The notes: generated by a model from the sequence alone, not told the origin. Shown: positions 19,262 through 28,760, counted from the first letter of the stretch. The stretch is 64,000 nt of DNA from Desulfobacula toluolica Tol2 (GCF_000307105.1 NC_018645.1:407001-471000), one strand, 5' to 3'. Made by a program: numbers and translations.

Positions 19262-19300
19262 ATAAAAAAATCCTGCCGTGAAACTATAAAACACGGCAGG
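19262..19300 (-). terminator. Rho-independent terminator of grpE-dnaK
   Basis: Perfect 9-bp stem CCTGCCGTG/CACGGCAGG (19272-19280 and 19292-19300) followed on the minus strand by a run of seven T residues. Confidence 0.85.
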
Positions 19301-19326
19301 ACTATATTCAACAGGTTTTATATTTT

Positions 19327-21237
19327 TTATTTGTCTTTTTTAACCTCTTCGAAATCCGCATCAACAACATCGTCATCTTCCTGAGGAGAGGCTCCGGCAT
19401 CCGTACCTTGACCGCCTTGTCCATCCTGGGCTGCCTGCTGGTACATGACTTCTGCAAGCTTATGAGATGCCTGTGACAAGGCTTCAATTTTCTGTTTGAT
19501 GTCATCAAGATTGTTTGAATCTTTGGTCTGTTTCAATGCTTCAACAGCAGATTCAATATTTTTACGGGTCTCTTCATCAACCTTGTCTCCATGCTCTTTC
19601 AAGGTTTTTTCAGTCTGATCAACAAGTGCTTCTGCATTATTTTTTGTATCAACCAGTTCTCTTTTTTTCTTGTCGTCTTCGGCATGCAGTTCCGCATCTT
19701 TGACCATTTTGTTGATTTCGTCTTCTGAAAGGCCACTGGCCGCCGTGATACGAATGGACTGTTCTTTGCCGGTTGCCTTGTCTTTTGCTGCTACATGAAC
19801 AATCCCATTGGCGTCAATATCAAATGAAACCTCAATCTGGGGAACTCCTCTTGGTGCAGGTGGAATATCAGACAGTTCAAATTGTCCAAGCGTCTTATTG
19901 TCTGCAGACATTTGTCTTTCACCCTGGAGAACATGAATGGAAACAGCCGGCTGATTGTCAGCAGCGGTTGAAAATACCTGGCTCTTTTTGGTTGGAATGG
20001 TTGTGTTTTTATCGATGAGCTTGGTCATCACACCGCCCAACGTTTCAATACCAAGCGATAACGGCGTAACATCAAGTAAAAGGACATCATTCACATCCCC
20101 TTGAAGAACACCCGCCTGCACTGCAGCACCCATGGCAACGACTTCGTCGGGATTTACACCCTTATGGGGTTTTTGTCCAAAAATTTTCTCAACCCTTTCC
20201 TGCACTGCCGGCATACGGGTCATACCACCGACCAGAACCACCTCATCAACGCCACCTGATCCCAGGTTGGCTTCTTTTAAAGCAATCCGGCAAGGTTTTT
20301 CAAGTTTATCCAAAAGATCGGCTACCAGGGATTCAAGTTTTGCCCTGCTAAGTTTTACGTCAAGATGTTTCGGGCCTGAGGCGTCTGCCGTGATAAACGG
20401 CAGGTTAATGCTGGTTTCAGTTGATGTTGACAATTCCATCTTTGCTTTTTCAGCCGCTTCTTTAAGACGCTGAAGTGCCATTTTATCAGTCCTCAGATTA
20501 ATTCCCTGCTCTTTTTTAAATTCATCGGCAATATAATCAATGATTCTCAGGTCAAAATCTTCCCCGCCTAAATGGGTATCCCCGGATGTTGATTTTACTT
20601 CAAACACTCCGTCACCGATCTCTAAGACTGAAACATCAAATGTACCGCCGCCCAAATCAAATACGGCAATTTTTTCTTCGCCTTTTTTGTCCAGACCATA
20701 AGCTAATGAGGCGGCTGTTGGTTCATTAATAATTCTCTTTACTTCAAGCCCGGCGATTTTTCCTGCATCTTTTGTAGCCTGCCTCTGGCTGTCATTAAAA
20801 TAAGCGGGTACGGTGATAACCGCTTCTGTGACTGCTTCTCCCAAATAGTCTTCAGCCGTCTTTTTAATATTGGCCAATATAAAGGATGAGATTTCAGCAG
20901 GACTGTGTTGTTTCCCTCTTAAATTGATTCGGGTGTCGCCATTGGAAGCGGCTTCAATTTTATAAGGAAGATTAGGGATGTCCGTTTGAATTTCTTTTGA
21001 ATTGAATTTTCTTCCAATCAATCTTTTTACACCAAATACTGTGTTTTCAGGGTTGGTGACAGCCTGTCGTTTTGCTGCCTGGCCAACAATTCGTTCACCA
21101 CTTTCAGACACCGCAACAATAGATGGTGTTGTTCTTCCACCTTCTGCATTTGTGATTATTTTTGCTTCACCGCCCGCTTCCATAACTGCTACACAGGAAT
21201 TGGTTGTTCCTAAATCTATTCCGATTATTTTACCCAT
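19327..21237 (-). CDS. dnaK: Chaperone DnaK (Hsp70)
   Basis: A full-length 636-residue Hsp70 with [38 protein letters not shown] (read here as VITVPAYF), [27 protein letters not shown] and the conserved linker region [16 protein letters not shown], ending in an acidic tail ([13 protein letters not shown]). ATP-driven binding of unfolded polypeptides. Directly downstream of grpE (21-base gap) and ended by a strong terminator. dnaJ is not adjacent. Confidence 0.98.
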   Translation of the reverse strand: MGKIIGIDLGTTNSCVAVMEAGGEAKIITNAEGGRTTPSIVAVSESGERIVGQAAKRQAVTNPENTVFGVKRLIGRKFNSKEIQTDIPNLPYKIEAASNGDTRINLRGKQHSPAEISSFILANIKKTAEDYLGEAVTEAVITVPAYFNDSQRQATKDAGKIAGLEVKRIINEPTAASLAYGLDKKGEEKIAVFDLGGGTFDVSVLEIGDGVFEVKSTSGDTHLGGEDFDLRIIDYIADEFKKEQGINLRTDKMALQRLKEAAEKAKMELSTSTETSINLPFITADASGPKHLDVKLSRAKLESLVADLLDKLEKPCRIALKEANLGSGGVDEVVLVGGMTRMPAVQERVEKIFGQKPHKGVNPDEVVAMGAAVQAGVLQGDVNDVLLLDVTPLSLGIETLGGVMTKLIDKNTTIPTKKSQVFSTAADNQPAVSIHVLQGERQMSADNKTLGQFELSDIPPAPRGVPQIEVSFDIDANGIVHVAAKDKATGKEQSIRITAASGLSEDEINKMVKDAELHAEDDKKKRELVDTKNNAEALVDQTEKTLKEHGDKVDEETRKNIESAVEALKQTKDSNNLDDIKQKIEALSQASHKLAEVMYQQAAQDGQGGQGTDAGASPQEDDDVVDADFEEVKKDK

Positions 21238-21258
21238 AATATACCCTCCGAGATATCT

Positions 21259-21882
21259 TTAATTTTCTTTTGTTTTTTCAGTTTTTTTTTCAGTTTTTTT
21301 TGAGACAACAACCATAGCAGGCCTGATTAACCTGTCGTGAAGAAGATACCCTTTTTGAAGTACCGTTATAACAGTGTTTTCAGGAACTTCATCTGTACTT
21401 TCTTGATTGACGGCCTGGTGAAAATTTGGATCAAACGGTTTGTTTTCAGCCTCTACCGGCTTAACATTAAAGGTTTCAAACAATTTGATAATATCCTTGT
21501 ATGTCAGTTTGACTCCTTCAAGCAAGCCGTCATCTTCTGAAACTTCTTCTGCTGAAAGAATTGCTCTTTCAAGGTTATCCACAACAGTTAAAAATTGTCT
21601 AAAGACCGTTTCGTTGGCAAATTTTTTAAATTCATCTAATTCCCGCTGTTTTCTTTTTTTATAATTCTCAAATTCAGCAGAAAGCCTCAACACACGGTCC
21701 TTTTCAAATAAAAGCTGTTCTTTGAGTTCATTGATACCTTCCTTTTCAGATGTATCTTTTTTTGCTGGTTTATCGGAATCGTCTTTGGTCTTAGCTTTTT
21801 CAGCCTCGTTTTTGGGAGAATCCTCATTTTCGGTTTCTATTTTTTTTTTTTTTTCGTTTGCCAATTTTTTCTCCTGCTCCAA
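21259..21882 (-). CDS. grpE: GrpE nucleotide exchange factor
   Basis: A 207-residue GrpE: a charged Lys/Glu-rich N-terminus, a long coiled coil (FEKDRVLRLSAEFENYKKRKQRELDEF), then the family beta-domain PFDPNFHQAVNQE and VLQKGYLLHDRLIRPAMVVVSK. It exchanges ADP on DnaK. First gene of a two-gene heat-shock operon; no hrcA lies upstream in this window and no CIRCE element was seen. Confidence 0.95.
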   Translation of the reverse strand: MEQEKKLANEKKKKIETENEDSPKNEAEKAKTKDDSDKPAKKDTSEKEGINELKEQLLFEKDRVLRLSAEFENYKKRKQRELDEFKKFANETVFRQFLTVVDNLERAILSAEEVSEDDGLLEGVKLTYKDIIKLFETFNVKPVEAENKPFDPNFHQAVNQESTDEVPENTVITVLQKGYLLHDRLIRPAMVVVSKKTEKKTEKTKEN

Positions 21883-21939
21883 ATATTCCTTATCATAAAG
21901 ATTGCTTTACTAAAAAATTATCTATTAAATTATGGCAGA

Positions 21940-21967
21940 AAAATAAGTCTGTTTAAAAACATGTCAA
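21940..21967 (-). promoter_or_regulatory. Possible grpE-dnaK promoter
   Basis: TTGACA (21962-21967), 16-base spacer, TATTTT (21940-21945), about 60 bases upstream of the grpE start. The -10 is weak. No sigma-32 consensus is evident. Confidence 0.35.
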
Positions 21968-22029
21968 GATATAAAAAAAATGGGGTTTAAAAGAAAAGAT
22001 CCGGCTGGCAGAAGGGTTAAAGGAAAATT

Positions 22030-22164
22030 GCGTGACCGGGATCGATCCACGACACAGAAGAGATCACTTATCGCTGCTTCCTTCCGGACCTGACGAGGTT
22101 CATGGCCTTCTGTTACGAGGCGACCGATCAGAATTATCCAAACCCGGCCTGCACAGCCGGACGC
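22030..22164 (-). ncRNA. ffs: Signal recognition particle RNA (4.5S-type)
   Basis: The minus strand contains the nearly invariant SRP helix 8 core CAGGTCCGGAAGGAAGCAGC (22072-22093). Flanking arms pair to close the rod: GGCCGGG with CCCGGTC, and further out GCGT (22161-22164) with ACGC (22030-22033), while ACAGAAG pairs with CTTCTGT nearer the core. Ends are set by these pairings and may be off by some bases. The RNA binds Ffh and targets ribosomes to the membrane. Confidence 0.93.
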
Positions 22165-22167
22165 TTA

Positions 22168-22196
22168 TATATAGTTGCTTTTGATTTTTTTTTCAA
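22168..22196 (-). promoter_or_regulatory. Promoter of the SRP RNA gene
   Basis: TTGAAA (22191-22196), 17-base spacer and TATATA (22168-22173), placing the start of transcription near 22161, just where the RNA structure begins. Confidence 0.7.
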
Positions 22197-22309
22197 GCCT
22201 AATTCTTCGTGCTATATTCTTTGAGTTGGATTGTAAGAATTAAAAATATCAATTGGACAACTATTTTGAACAACTATTTTTTTTGGTATATTACTTGCTG
22301 CTCAATTAC

Positions 22310-22363
22310 TGTCAGCGGCGGCGTGAAAATGTCATAAATCTCCCGGTTTAAAAATGTAGCTGG
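22310..22363 (+). repeat. Left terminal inverted repeat of the IS21 element
   Basis: TGTCAG, then TGAAAATGT and TCCCGGTTT blocks that match, in inverted orientation, the end at about 25600-25653. Confidence 0.82.
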
Positions 22364-22408
22364 ATAAAAGACCGGGCAGCGATGACTTTGCCGACCGGTC
22401 TTTCCGGT

Positions 22409-23143
22409 TTATTCTTCTGTCACGTCTCTCATTCTATAACTTTTGCCTTCAATAACGACAGGCTCTGTGTGGTGAAGGAGCCGATCCAGAAGTGCTGATG
22501 TCAGTGTCATGTCATTATTGAAGATCTGGGGCCAGTCCTTGAACACCCTGTTTGTAGTGATGATCATGGCACCTTGTTCATAACGCTGACTGATAATCTG
22601 GAACAAAAGGTCTGCACCGATTTTGTCGATGGGCAAATAACCTAATTCGTCCATGATGAGCAGGGCTGGTTTGAGGTATTTTTTCAGTTCCTGTTTCAAT
22701 TGACCGGCCTGCTGGGCTGCCACCAGATTATTCACGACATCTATAGCTGAAGCAAATAGAACCGTATGGCTTTTCAAGCATGCTTGATATCCTAAAGCCG
22801 TTGCAATATGGGTTTTGCCGACACCCACCGGGCCGATGAAAACGATATTGTTTTTTTGTTCAATAAATTTAAGACGGAACAGATTCTGGACCTGGGGCTG
22901 GTTTATTTTCCGGGGCCATGACCAGTTGAACTGATCCAATGTTTTGATCACCGGGAACTTTGCCATGCGGATTCGGCGCTGTCTTGTTTTGTCCCGGCGC
23001 AGCCTTGATTCCTGTTTGACAAGTTCAGATAAATATTTTATGTGGGTCCACTGTTTCTGTGCTGCCATGGTTGCAACGGATTCATAATTATCCCGGAGAT
23101 AGGGTAATTTCAGGTGGGACAGATACTTTTCTAAATCAGGCAT
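22409..23143 (-). CDS. istB: IstB-type transposition helper ATPase
   Basis: A 244-residue AAA+ protein with Walker A GPVGVGKTHIATAL near residue 105, Walker B ALLIMDELGYLPID, and IITTNRVFKDW, typical of IS21 IstB. It loads onto target DNA and stimulates the IstA transposase. It overlaps istA by 8 bases, as usual in IS21 operons. Confidence 0.95.
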   Translation of the reverse strand: MPDLEKYLSHLKLPYLRDNYESVATMAAQKQWTHIKYLSELVKQESRLRRDKTRQRRIRMAKFPVIKTLDQFNWSWPRKINQPQVQNLFRLKFIEQKNNIVFIGPVGVGKTHIATALGYQACLKSHTVLFASAIDVVNNLVAAQQAGQLKQELKKYLKPALLIMDELGYLPIDKIGADLLFQIISQRYEQGAMIITTNRVFKDWPQIFNNDMTLTSALLDRLLHHTEPVVIEGKSYRMRDVTEE

Positions 23144-24611
23144 CTTGGTCTCCTATGGCGGTATAAATGTCAATGTCAGGGGCCTGGATTGTCAGATCCA
23201 ACAAATCACTTTTATGGGTGAGGTAAAGGGCTCCGGGTTCCCTGGAGGGTCGGGAACGTTGTTCAAGGAGATTGGCGATATACTCGCAGGAAAATGCAGA
23301 AAATGAGAACGCATCTTCAATGGCCATGGCAACCTGCTCTCTGGAGTAGATTTCACTTAAGGCAACGATTTGCCGGACATGATGAGAGGCATTCAGACGC
23401 CTGTTCTGCAACTGCTTAAAATATTCCTGGGCTTTGTCAGACAGGCTTAAGAATCGCATATATATGACTTGGTCTTTGGCCTTCTTTCTTTGGTTCAAAA
23501 GGATTTTTGAGTGATCCGGATCTTCAACATCCTTTCTGCGATCATAGCTCCTGACATGGCGGCCCACCAGTTTATTGTCGTGGTAAAAACAAATACGGTC
23601 CGGGTACAGTTTTGCTGTCAATGCCACACCGGCTAACTGGGCAGGCACGGTGTAATAATTGGTGTCAATGGTCACCCGATACTGTTTTGAAGCCCGGACC
23701 TGCCTGATCACGCCGATATCATAGGGCTCAGCAGGCAGTGAATGAAGATGGGGCCGTTCTTCGGCATACATGTCACAGGGTTTTTTACCGGTCTCCCTGT
23801 GGCACCTGACATTGGCAACCGTATCAAGCCACTTTTTGCAAAGCGGTTCCATGATTTTAAAATCAGAGATTTCAAGGCCGTTGAGCAGATTCTTTTTGAC
23901 ATATCCCACTGCATTTTCCACTCGGCCTTTTTCATTGCCCTTTCGCACATTGCAGGGAATAATGGTAAAGCCATGATAATCCGCAAAATCAAGATACCTG
24001 GGATTAAATACAGGTGCTTTGCCAACGATCCTTTTTAAAACGGCGGATTTAAGATTGTCCACCATCACTTTTTCAGGCACCTTACCAAAAAATTCAAATG
24101 CGTTCTGGTGACATCCCAAAAAGTGCTCCATGGTTTGCGATACCGTAAATTCAACATACATCATTCGGCTGTGGCACATTACCATTACAAAAAGACTCAA
24201 TCGCCTGGTCGTTGAACCCACCCGGACCGTGCCGTAAGATCCCCAGTCTACCTGGGCACATTCACCCGGGGCAAAGTACAATTTTAAATAGGCCTTGGTT
24301 TTGGGAGGCCGTACTTTTCTGACATAATCTTCAACAATGGTGATCCCGCCGGCAAACCCGTCTTCGGTTATCCGTTGAAAGACCTGCCGGGAACTGTAAG
24401 GATGCTTTTCAAGCATTTGTAAGATGGTGTTTTTAAACGGGTCCAATTTGCTTTTCCTCGGGCTTGATTTCCGGGGCTGATACCTTTTCTGGTTGGCCCA
24501 TCTTGCAACGGTCCTTGGGTCCAGGTCGAGTGAATTTGAGATCTGGCTGTAGGTCAAACCGTCCCGGGTAAAATAATTTCTGATTTGAACATAGGTCTCG
24601 TAATCAATCAT
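23136..24611 (-). CDS. istA: IS21-family transposase IstA
   Basis: A 491-residue DDE transposase: an N-terminal helix-turn-helix (YSQISNSLDLDPRTVARW), an RNase-H-like core whose first Asp is in CAQVDWGSYG, second Asp in VMVDNLKSAV, and Glu in GNEKGRVENAVGYVK, followed by a C-terminal beta domain (YRVTIDTNYYTVP). All catalytic residues are present. It binds the terminal repeats and performs cut-and-paste or circle-based transposition. Confidence 0.95.
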   Translation of the reverse strand: MIDYETYVQIRNYFTRDGLTYSQISNSLDLDPRTVARWANQKRYQPRKSSPRKSKLDPFKNTILQMLEKHPYSSRQVFQRITEDGFAGGITIVEDYVRKVRPPKTKAYLKLYFAPGECAQVDWGSYGTVRVGSTTRRLSLFVMVMCHSRMMYVEFTVSQTMEHFLGCHQNAFEFFGKVPEKVMVDNLKSAVLKRIVGKAPVFNPRYLDFADYHGFTIIPCNVRKGNEKGRVENAVGYVKKNLLNGLEISDFKIMEPLCKKWLDTVANVRCHRETGKKPCDMYAEERPHLHSLPAEPYDIGVIRQVRASKQYRVTIDTNYYTVPAQLAGVALTAKLYPDRICFYHDNKLVGRHVRSYDRRKDVEDPDHSKILLNQRKKAKDQVIYMRFLSLSDKAQEYFKQLQNRRLNASHHVRQIVALSEIYSREQVAMAIEDAFSFSAFSCEYIANLLEQRSRPSREPGALYLTHKSDLLDLTIQAPDIDIYTAIGDQDA

Positions 24612-24990
24612 GGGTGCCCTCCGCTGCCACTTTCAATATATCCGAAAGTCGCATCATGGATTTGCATCGCCTTGTCTTTTTCGGGACTGGGTCAAGACCA
24701 AGGACCTGATAGATAGGTTTTTGCCAGGCTATCAGACCATGCCGGATCAAACCGAACCGTGCTCCATGCAAATCAGCTTGATCCATGGCTAACCTGCTCA
24801 TAATGGCTTTGTCTCCATAAAAACTCAGGCCTTTACTGTCGGCCACACATACCAGGAATAGGTACAGAACCGATTGGACGTGCGTACATCGGTCAATGTA
24901 TTTTTCACGTACCAGGCGATGATCGACCCAGCTGAAACTTTTGGGTACCTTCCGTATCCGGGACTTTAAAATCGGGGATTTTGCAATCAT
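24604..24990 (-). CDS. IS21-associated accessory protein (128 aa), function unknown
   Basis: The 128-residue basic protein (SFSWVDHRLVREKYIDRCTHVQ, VLYLFLVCVADSKGLSFYGD, IMSRLAMDQADL) reads as a small helical, winged-helix-like protein, possibly DNA-binding. Its stop overlaps the istA start by 8 bases, so it is translationally coupled to the transposase and part of the element. I know no function for it. Confidence 0.65.
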   Translation of the reverse strand: MIAKSPILKSRIRKVPKSFSWVDHRLVREKYIDRCTHVQSVLYLFLVCVADSKGLSFYGDKAIMSRLAMDQADLHGARFGLIRHGLIAWQKPIYQVLGLDPVPKKTRRCKSMMRLSDILKVAAEGTHD

Positions 24991-25462
24991 TTGAATCTCC
25001 TTCTATTTGGGGTTGTGAACATAAAATGTCCTGCCCGTATTTTTTCATACGAAGGAGAAAAGATGCTATGTCATCTTGTAACGTTGTTCCGGTAAAATGA
25101 GCAATTAATCCTATTAAAACAGTTGGTTGTCCCTGTAAGAGATCTTGTAACTCAAAATCGATGATATTGCTTTTGTTTTCAGTAGGTTGGATCGGTAAGA
25201 GATCTTGTAACGCATGTGGTTGCTTTGGTCGTTTGGAGTACCCCGGATGATTTTCCCTCCATTTTTGGACCCGTTCAACGTTTTCCGGACATCGAAAATA
25301 ATCCTGATTTTCGGATTTGCTCAGCCATTTTTCCTGACTTGCTTTCTTACTGGCCTTACGACATTCAGGTTTAAAACAATATTGTTGAGATTTGTAATTT
25401 CTGGAGTCAGGCACAAACAATGTTCTGCAATTTTGGCATCTTTTCTTCAGAATACGCATCAT
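24905..25462 (-). CDS. IS21-associated zinc-finger-like protein (185 aa), function unknown
   Basis: The N-terminus has paired cysteines (CQNCRTLF and YCFKPECRKASKK) like a small zinc ribbon, and a basic stretch. The middle has an imperfect repeat LQDLLPIQPT/LQDLLQGQPT, encoded by a 17-base direct repeat. It overlaps the next ORF by 86 bases in another frame, which is unusual, so the true C-terminus or the next start could differ. It is the first gene of the element. Confidence 0.6.
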   Translation of the reverse strand: MMRILKKRCQNCRTLFVPDSRNYKSQQYCFKPECRKASKKASQEKWLSKSENQDYFRCPENVERVQKWRENHPGYSKRPKQPHALQDLLPIQPTENKSNIIDFELQDLLQGQPTVLIGLIAHFTGTTLQDDIASFLLRMKKYGQDILCSQPQIEGDSNDCKIPDFKVPDTEGTQKFQLGRSSPGT

Positions 25463-25599
25463 CTACACATCGCCTCCAACATAAAATTCGCTGCTTATGA
25501 AAGCAAATTTTACGGGAAGAAGATGCTCTTACGGAAGGAAGAAAAATGAAGAAGATAAGAATTAAATTTTTAATTTTTAGGAGAAGAAAATTAAACGAA

Positions 25600-25653
25600 G
25601 AAAACACATCTTGAAACCGGGACACCAAGAACATTTTCAGGTCGGGCCTGACA
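25600..25653 (-). repeat. Right terminal inverted repeat of the IS21 element
   Basis: Read on the minus strand from 25653: TGTCAG, CTGAAAATGT, TCCCGGTTT, in register with the left end. Confidence 0.82.
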
Positions 25654-25824
25654 ATTACTGATATTGATTAAAGGACATTTGGGAAATTTAATTCTTTACC
25701 AAAGGATAATAATATGAACATCATAGAAAATGAGGGTAATAATTTTTTTTTATGATTGTTATAGAATGATGATATTGAATCTTATCTCACAGTTAAAGGA
25801 AAAGATTTGTTCAGAGGAGATAAA

Positions 25825-26190
25825 ATGAAATCAAGATTTTTTTTGTATGCATTGTTAATTTTTTGTTTTGGAATTTCAGCTTGTCAAAATGAAAAAGAAG
25901 AAAACAATTATTCAAAGGTTTCTGAGCTAATTTCGGAAAGAAACAAAGCACGTTATGAAATGAGTGAAACACCATCCAAAATGAGCGGTAGCAACAAAAA
26001 AGTAACTACATCGAATACTAATATTTTAAAAACCAAGTCAGACTCAAAAAAAGAAGAGTTTTTGTCAATTATTCTTTATGAAGAGGGCGTAGAAATCGTT
26101 AGTTCTGAATCGCAGCGGACCTTGGCAAAAGGTATAGCATATATTAATAAAAAAGGACAAATCGTAAAAATTAAGCTGTTAAAAGAATAA
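25825..26190 (+). CDS. Small putative lipoprotein (121 aa)
   Basis: ATG 25825 follows a good GAGGAG site. The protein begins MKSRFFLYALLIFCFGISAC, a lipoprotein signal with a lipobox ending in Cys near residue 20, then a charged, low-complexity Lys/Ser/Glu region. The C-terminal about 45 residues (FLSIILYEEGVEIVSSES, GIAYINKKGQIVKIKLL) look like a small beta domain. No family recognised. It is 20 bases upstream of the cation transporter and may be co-transcribed. Confidence 0.65.
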   Translation: MKSRFFLYALLIFCFGISACQNEKEENNYSKVSELISERNKARYEMSETPSKMSGSNKKVTTSNTNILKTKSDSKKEEFLSIILYEEGVEIVSSESQRTLAKGIAYINKKGQIVKIKLLKE

Positions 26191-26210
26191 AAAAATTGCA
26201 ATCAAATAAA

Positions 26211-27098
26211 ATGAACAAAAAAAATCAAATTCAAAATATTACCTTGATAGGCCTTGTGGCAAATATAATACTCTCCGTCATCAAGTTTTTAATTGGTTTT
26301 CTGGGTAACAGCCAGGCAGTTGTTGCAGATGCCCTGCACAGCTTTTCAGACACATCCTCTGACCTGGTCATTTTGTTCGGTGTAAAATACTGGACTGCAC
26401 CGCCGGATGATGACCATCCCTATGGGCATCAGAAAATAGAATCTTTTATTACCATTATTATTGGATTTATCCTTATTTTGGTTGCCTGTACAATTGGATA
26501 TAATGGTATAGTATCTTTATTGGAAAGGAAGCAGGCTCAGTTGAACTGGATCGTCACTATTGGTCCGTTGATTTCCATTTTTGTGAAAGAAATACTTTTC
26601 AAGGTGACATATAAAGTTGGCATTAAAATCAATTCATCCTCCCTTAAAGCCAATGCCTGGCATCATAGAAGCGATGCGTTTTCCTCCATCCCCGTCCTTG
26701 TAGCAATTTTGGCTTCTTTAATAGATCCAAGATTGGGATTTCTAGACCAGATCGGTGCAATCATTGTATCAGCATTTATTATTAAAGTAGGCCTTGAGAT
26801 TTTTTTCACCAATATTAATGATCTTTTGGACACCGGCATTTCAAAGCAAAAAGTTATTGAACTGAAAAAAACAATAAAAACCATACGCAATGTTAAAGGC
26901 GTCCATAAATTGAGAACCCGCAAGATTGCCAATTATATTTATATTGATCTTCACCTGGAAGTTGACGGGCATTTGTCTGTTATCCAGGGTCACGATATAT
27001 CTGAAGAGGTAAAACATACCCTTATTCAAAAAAATCCCAAAATCATTGATGTAATGGTTCACCTGGAACCTGAAATAAATTTATCTGAACCGGAATAA
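26211..27098 (+). CDS. Cation diffusion facilitator family transporter
   Basis: A CDF (ZnT/FieF-type) transporter of about 295 residues with roughly six membrane segments. Metal-site motifs are visible: ADALHSFSDTSSDLV in TM2 and NAWHHRSDAFSS in TM5, and HPYGHQKIES in the loop, followed by a cytoplasmic ferredoxin-like C-terminal domain with HxH-type residues (IYIDLHLEVDGHLS). It should export Zn, Fe or Mn by proton antiport; the metal cannot be told. ATG 26211 is preferred over the TTG five codons upstream. Confidence 0.9.
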   Translation: MNKKNQIQNITLIGLVANIILSVIKFLIGFLGNSQAVVADALHSFSDTSSDLVILFGVKYWTAPPDDDHPYGHQKIESFITIIIGFILILVACTIGYNGIVSLLERKQAQLNWIVTIGPLISIFVKEILFKVTYKVGIKINSSSLKANAWHHRSDAFSSIPVLVAILASLIDPRLGFLDQIGAIIVSAFIIKVGLEIFFTNINDLLDTGISKQKVIELKKTIKTIRNVKGVHKLRTRKIANYIYIDLHLEVDGHLSVIQGHDISEEVKHTLIQKNPKIIDVMVHLEPEINLSEPE

Positions 27099-27250
27099 AT
27101 TCATATAGCCTGTAAAAAAAATATTCCCTATGGGCGGTTGATCCCCTTGTTCCTGAGTTCAGGGGCAAGAAGTCGGAGCTTTTCACAAAATCTATTTATT
27201 GGGCTTGTACAAAAGGTTGCTGTAATATGAATTTGCAAAAGAGTCCTTCA

Positions 27251-27901
27251 CTAACGTGAATAGCTTAGAATTTGTCCTTTGAACGGTCGGGCCAGATAGT
27301 CCGTATGGACTGGTTTGCTTTGCGTATGAGAGTAGCCAAGACTCACCATTTTTTTGCTGAAACGAGCATGTTTACCGCGTCCCGGATCAACGATTATTAC
27401 TTCACAATGATTATTTGCATGATGATCAATAAAACTGGACAACAGCTCTGCATGATCCGGTTCATACAACAAATCACTTCCAATTATGAGATCAAATTTG
27501 CCCAAATTAATGTTGTTGTCGCACCATCCCATACGAACGAACGGTATTTTTTTACCTTTGTTGAGCTTAACGTTTTCCATCAGAAAAGGTTCAGCGTCAG
27601 GATGATAGTCTGTAGAGGTAATATCTGCGAGGCGATGGTTGAGTACCAAACTTGCCAACCCAATACCGCAGCCGACTTCTAAAATTTGTTTTCCATCAAC
27701 CTCATAATCAATCATGTGATGTGCAAGCACCTTTCCTGAAGGCCAGATAACCCCAAATAAGGGCCATGTAGCCGATGATATGCCTAATTTTTCAGCAACA
27801 CCATTAACATCAAGATATTGGAGTGTGTCTCGTAACGTACGAACATGAATATCGACATCTTTAAACTCAATAGTTTGATAACGGATACGAAGTGAAGACA
27901 T
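27251..27901 (-). CDS. Class I SAM-dependent methyltransferase
   Basis: A 216-residue Rossmann methyltransferase with SAM motif ILEVGCGIGLASLVL, acidic motif TSTDYHPDAEPFL and a post-motif GSDLLYEPDHAELLSSFI. The N-terminal region (ATWPLFGVIWPSGKVLAHHM) resembles the METTL21/Methyltransf_16 group, which methylates protein lysines or small molecules. A GGAG site precedes the ATG. Monocistronic, divergent from cspA. Confidence 0.8.
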   Translation of the reverse strand: MSSLRIRYQTIEFKDVDIHVRTLRDTLQYLDVNGVAEKLGISSATWPLFGVIWPSGKVLAHHMIDYEVDGKQILEVGCGIGLASLVLNHRLADITSTDYHPDAEPFLMENVKLNKGKKIPFVRMGWCDNNINLGKFDLIIGSDLLYEPDHAELLSSFIDHHANNHCEVIIVDPGRGKHARFSKKMVSLGYSHTQSKPVHTDYLARPFKGQILSYSR

Positions 27902-27921
27902 ATCTCTCCTGATTAAAGCAG

Positions 27922-28010
27922 TTTTTTATATGAAAGTTTTTAAAAATCCAAACAGCTACTTTCAATCTTTGTTGTGGCAGCTTGATCTGCCAGGGCCGCT
28001 ATTTAAAAAA
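27922..28010 (+). repeat. Dispersed hairpin repeat, copy B
   Basis: Includes the upstream TATATGAAAGT block, the core CTTTGTTGTGGCAG, the stem GGCAG/CTGCC and the tail GCCGCTATTTAAAA. Located in the 514-base region between the methyltransferase and cspA. Confidence 0.75.
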
Positions 28011-28256
28011 AATTAAAACCTTACAGCATCAACGAAACCTGGTTATCGAATTGCCTTGAAAAACGTCTTCTGATTCCCTGAACATTCAATGCTTGGACAA
28101 AAACAAGGGTAGCGAAGATAAACTAAAAAAAAATGATTCCAACAAGGAATGCCCCTTTGCTTGAATACAATCACGCATCATACACTATTGATAATGATTT
28201 GCAATCAAATAAAAAGACACTATTGATCTGTGGCCAATAAAAAACAATAATAGAAC

Positions 28257-28284
28257 TTGACTTTTTTTAATATTCCTATATGAT
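28257..28284 (+). promoter_or_regulatory. Putative cspA promoter, long leader
   Basis: TTGACT (28257-28262), 16 bases, TATGAT (28279-28284). This gives a 5' leader of about 125 bases before the cspA start, as is common for cold-shock mRNAs. No other gene is seen in 27902-28416. Confidence 0.5.
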
Positions 28285-28416
28285 AATAAATATTGCGTCA
28301 ATGTATAAAGCGCATATGTTTCCTCCTTAAGGTGTATATCCCCAATATTCAAGTGTGGTTTGCCCCCCAAAGTTAGAAGCTAGTATTTTTATTTTTTATT
28401 ACAGGAGATTGCCAAC

Positions 28417-28620
28417 ATGGCTAATGGTATCGTAAAATGGTTTAACGACTCAAAAGGTTTTGGATTTATCGAACAAGAAGACGGCGGAAAAGATGTATTC
28501 GTGCATCATTCAGGCATTAATACAACCGGTTTTAAATCCCTCAATGAAGGGGATCGTGTTTCATTCGACATCGAAGAAGGACAAAAAGGTCCTGCCGCAA
28601 CAAATGTAACCGTGCTTTAG
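28417..28620 (+). CDS. cspA: Cold-shock protein CspA family
   Basis: A 67-residue OB-fold protein with both RNA-binding motifs, KGFGFIEQ (RNP1) and DVFVHHSGI (RNP2). The length and the start [14 protein letters not shown] are canonical. RNA chaperone. AGGAG lies upstream of the ATG. Confidence 0.97.
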   Translation: MANGIVKWFNDSKGFGFIEQEDGGKDVFVHHSGINTTGFKSLNEGDRVSFDIEEGQKGPAATNVTVL

Positions 28621-28649
28621 TTAGCCGTTTTACTTAAATTTTGAAAAAA

Positions 28650-28714
28650 AGTCACTTCTGTGACTTGAAAAAATAAAGTCCCTGAGCAATATCCTTGTTC
28701 AGGGATTTTTTTTA
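28650..28714 (+). terminator. Tandem hairpins ending cspA
   Basis: A first hairpin AAGTCAC-TTCT-GTGACTT (28650-28667) is followed by CCCTGA/TCAGGG (28680-28685 and 28699-28704) with a run of eight T residues after an A. The second is a typical rho-independent terminator. Confidence 0.8.
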
Positions 28715-28760
28715 TTTTTGCAAGTATCTTAGAACATAAAGGCGGTTAAGGCACACTGAA

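Larger units (their letters stand above)
22310..25653 (-). mobile_element. Intact IS21-family insertion sequence with two accessory genes
   Basis: Both ends begin TGTCAG inward and share aligned blocks TGAAAATGT and TCCCGGTTT at the same spacing. The element is flanked by a direct repeat ATTAC at 22305-22309 and 25654-25658, consistent with a 5-bp target duplication. It carries istB, istA and two further ORFs read in the same direction, all uninterrupted, so it looks recent and potentially active. It landed in the intergenic region beside the SRP RNA gene. Confidence 0.93.

Noticed and set aside
21883-22029. CIRCE element upstream of grpE
   Set aside because: No TTAGCACTC-N9-GAGTGCTAA-like repeat is present.
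25095-25220. 17-base direct repeats GTAAGAGATCTTGTAAC resembling a short CRISPR-like array
   Set aside because: Only two full copies, and they encode the repeated LQDLL-QPT peptide within an IS accessory gene. No CRISPR array was seen anywhere.
28185-28370. 61-codon minus-strand frame upstream of cspA
   Set aside because: It runs antisense over the cspA promoter and leader and has no coding signs.
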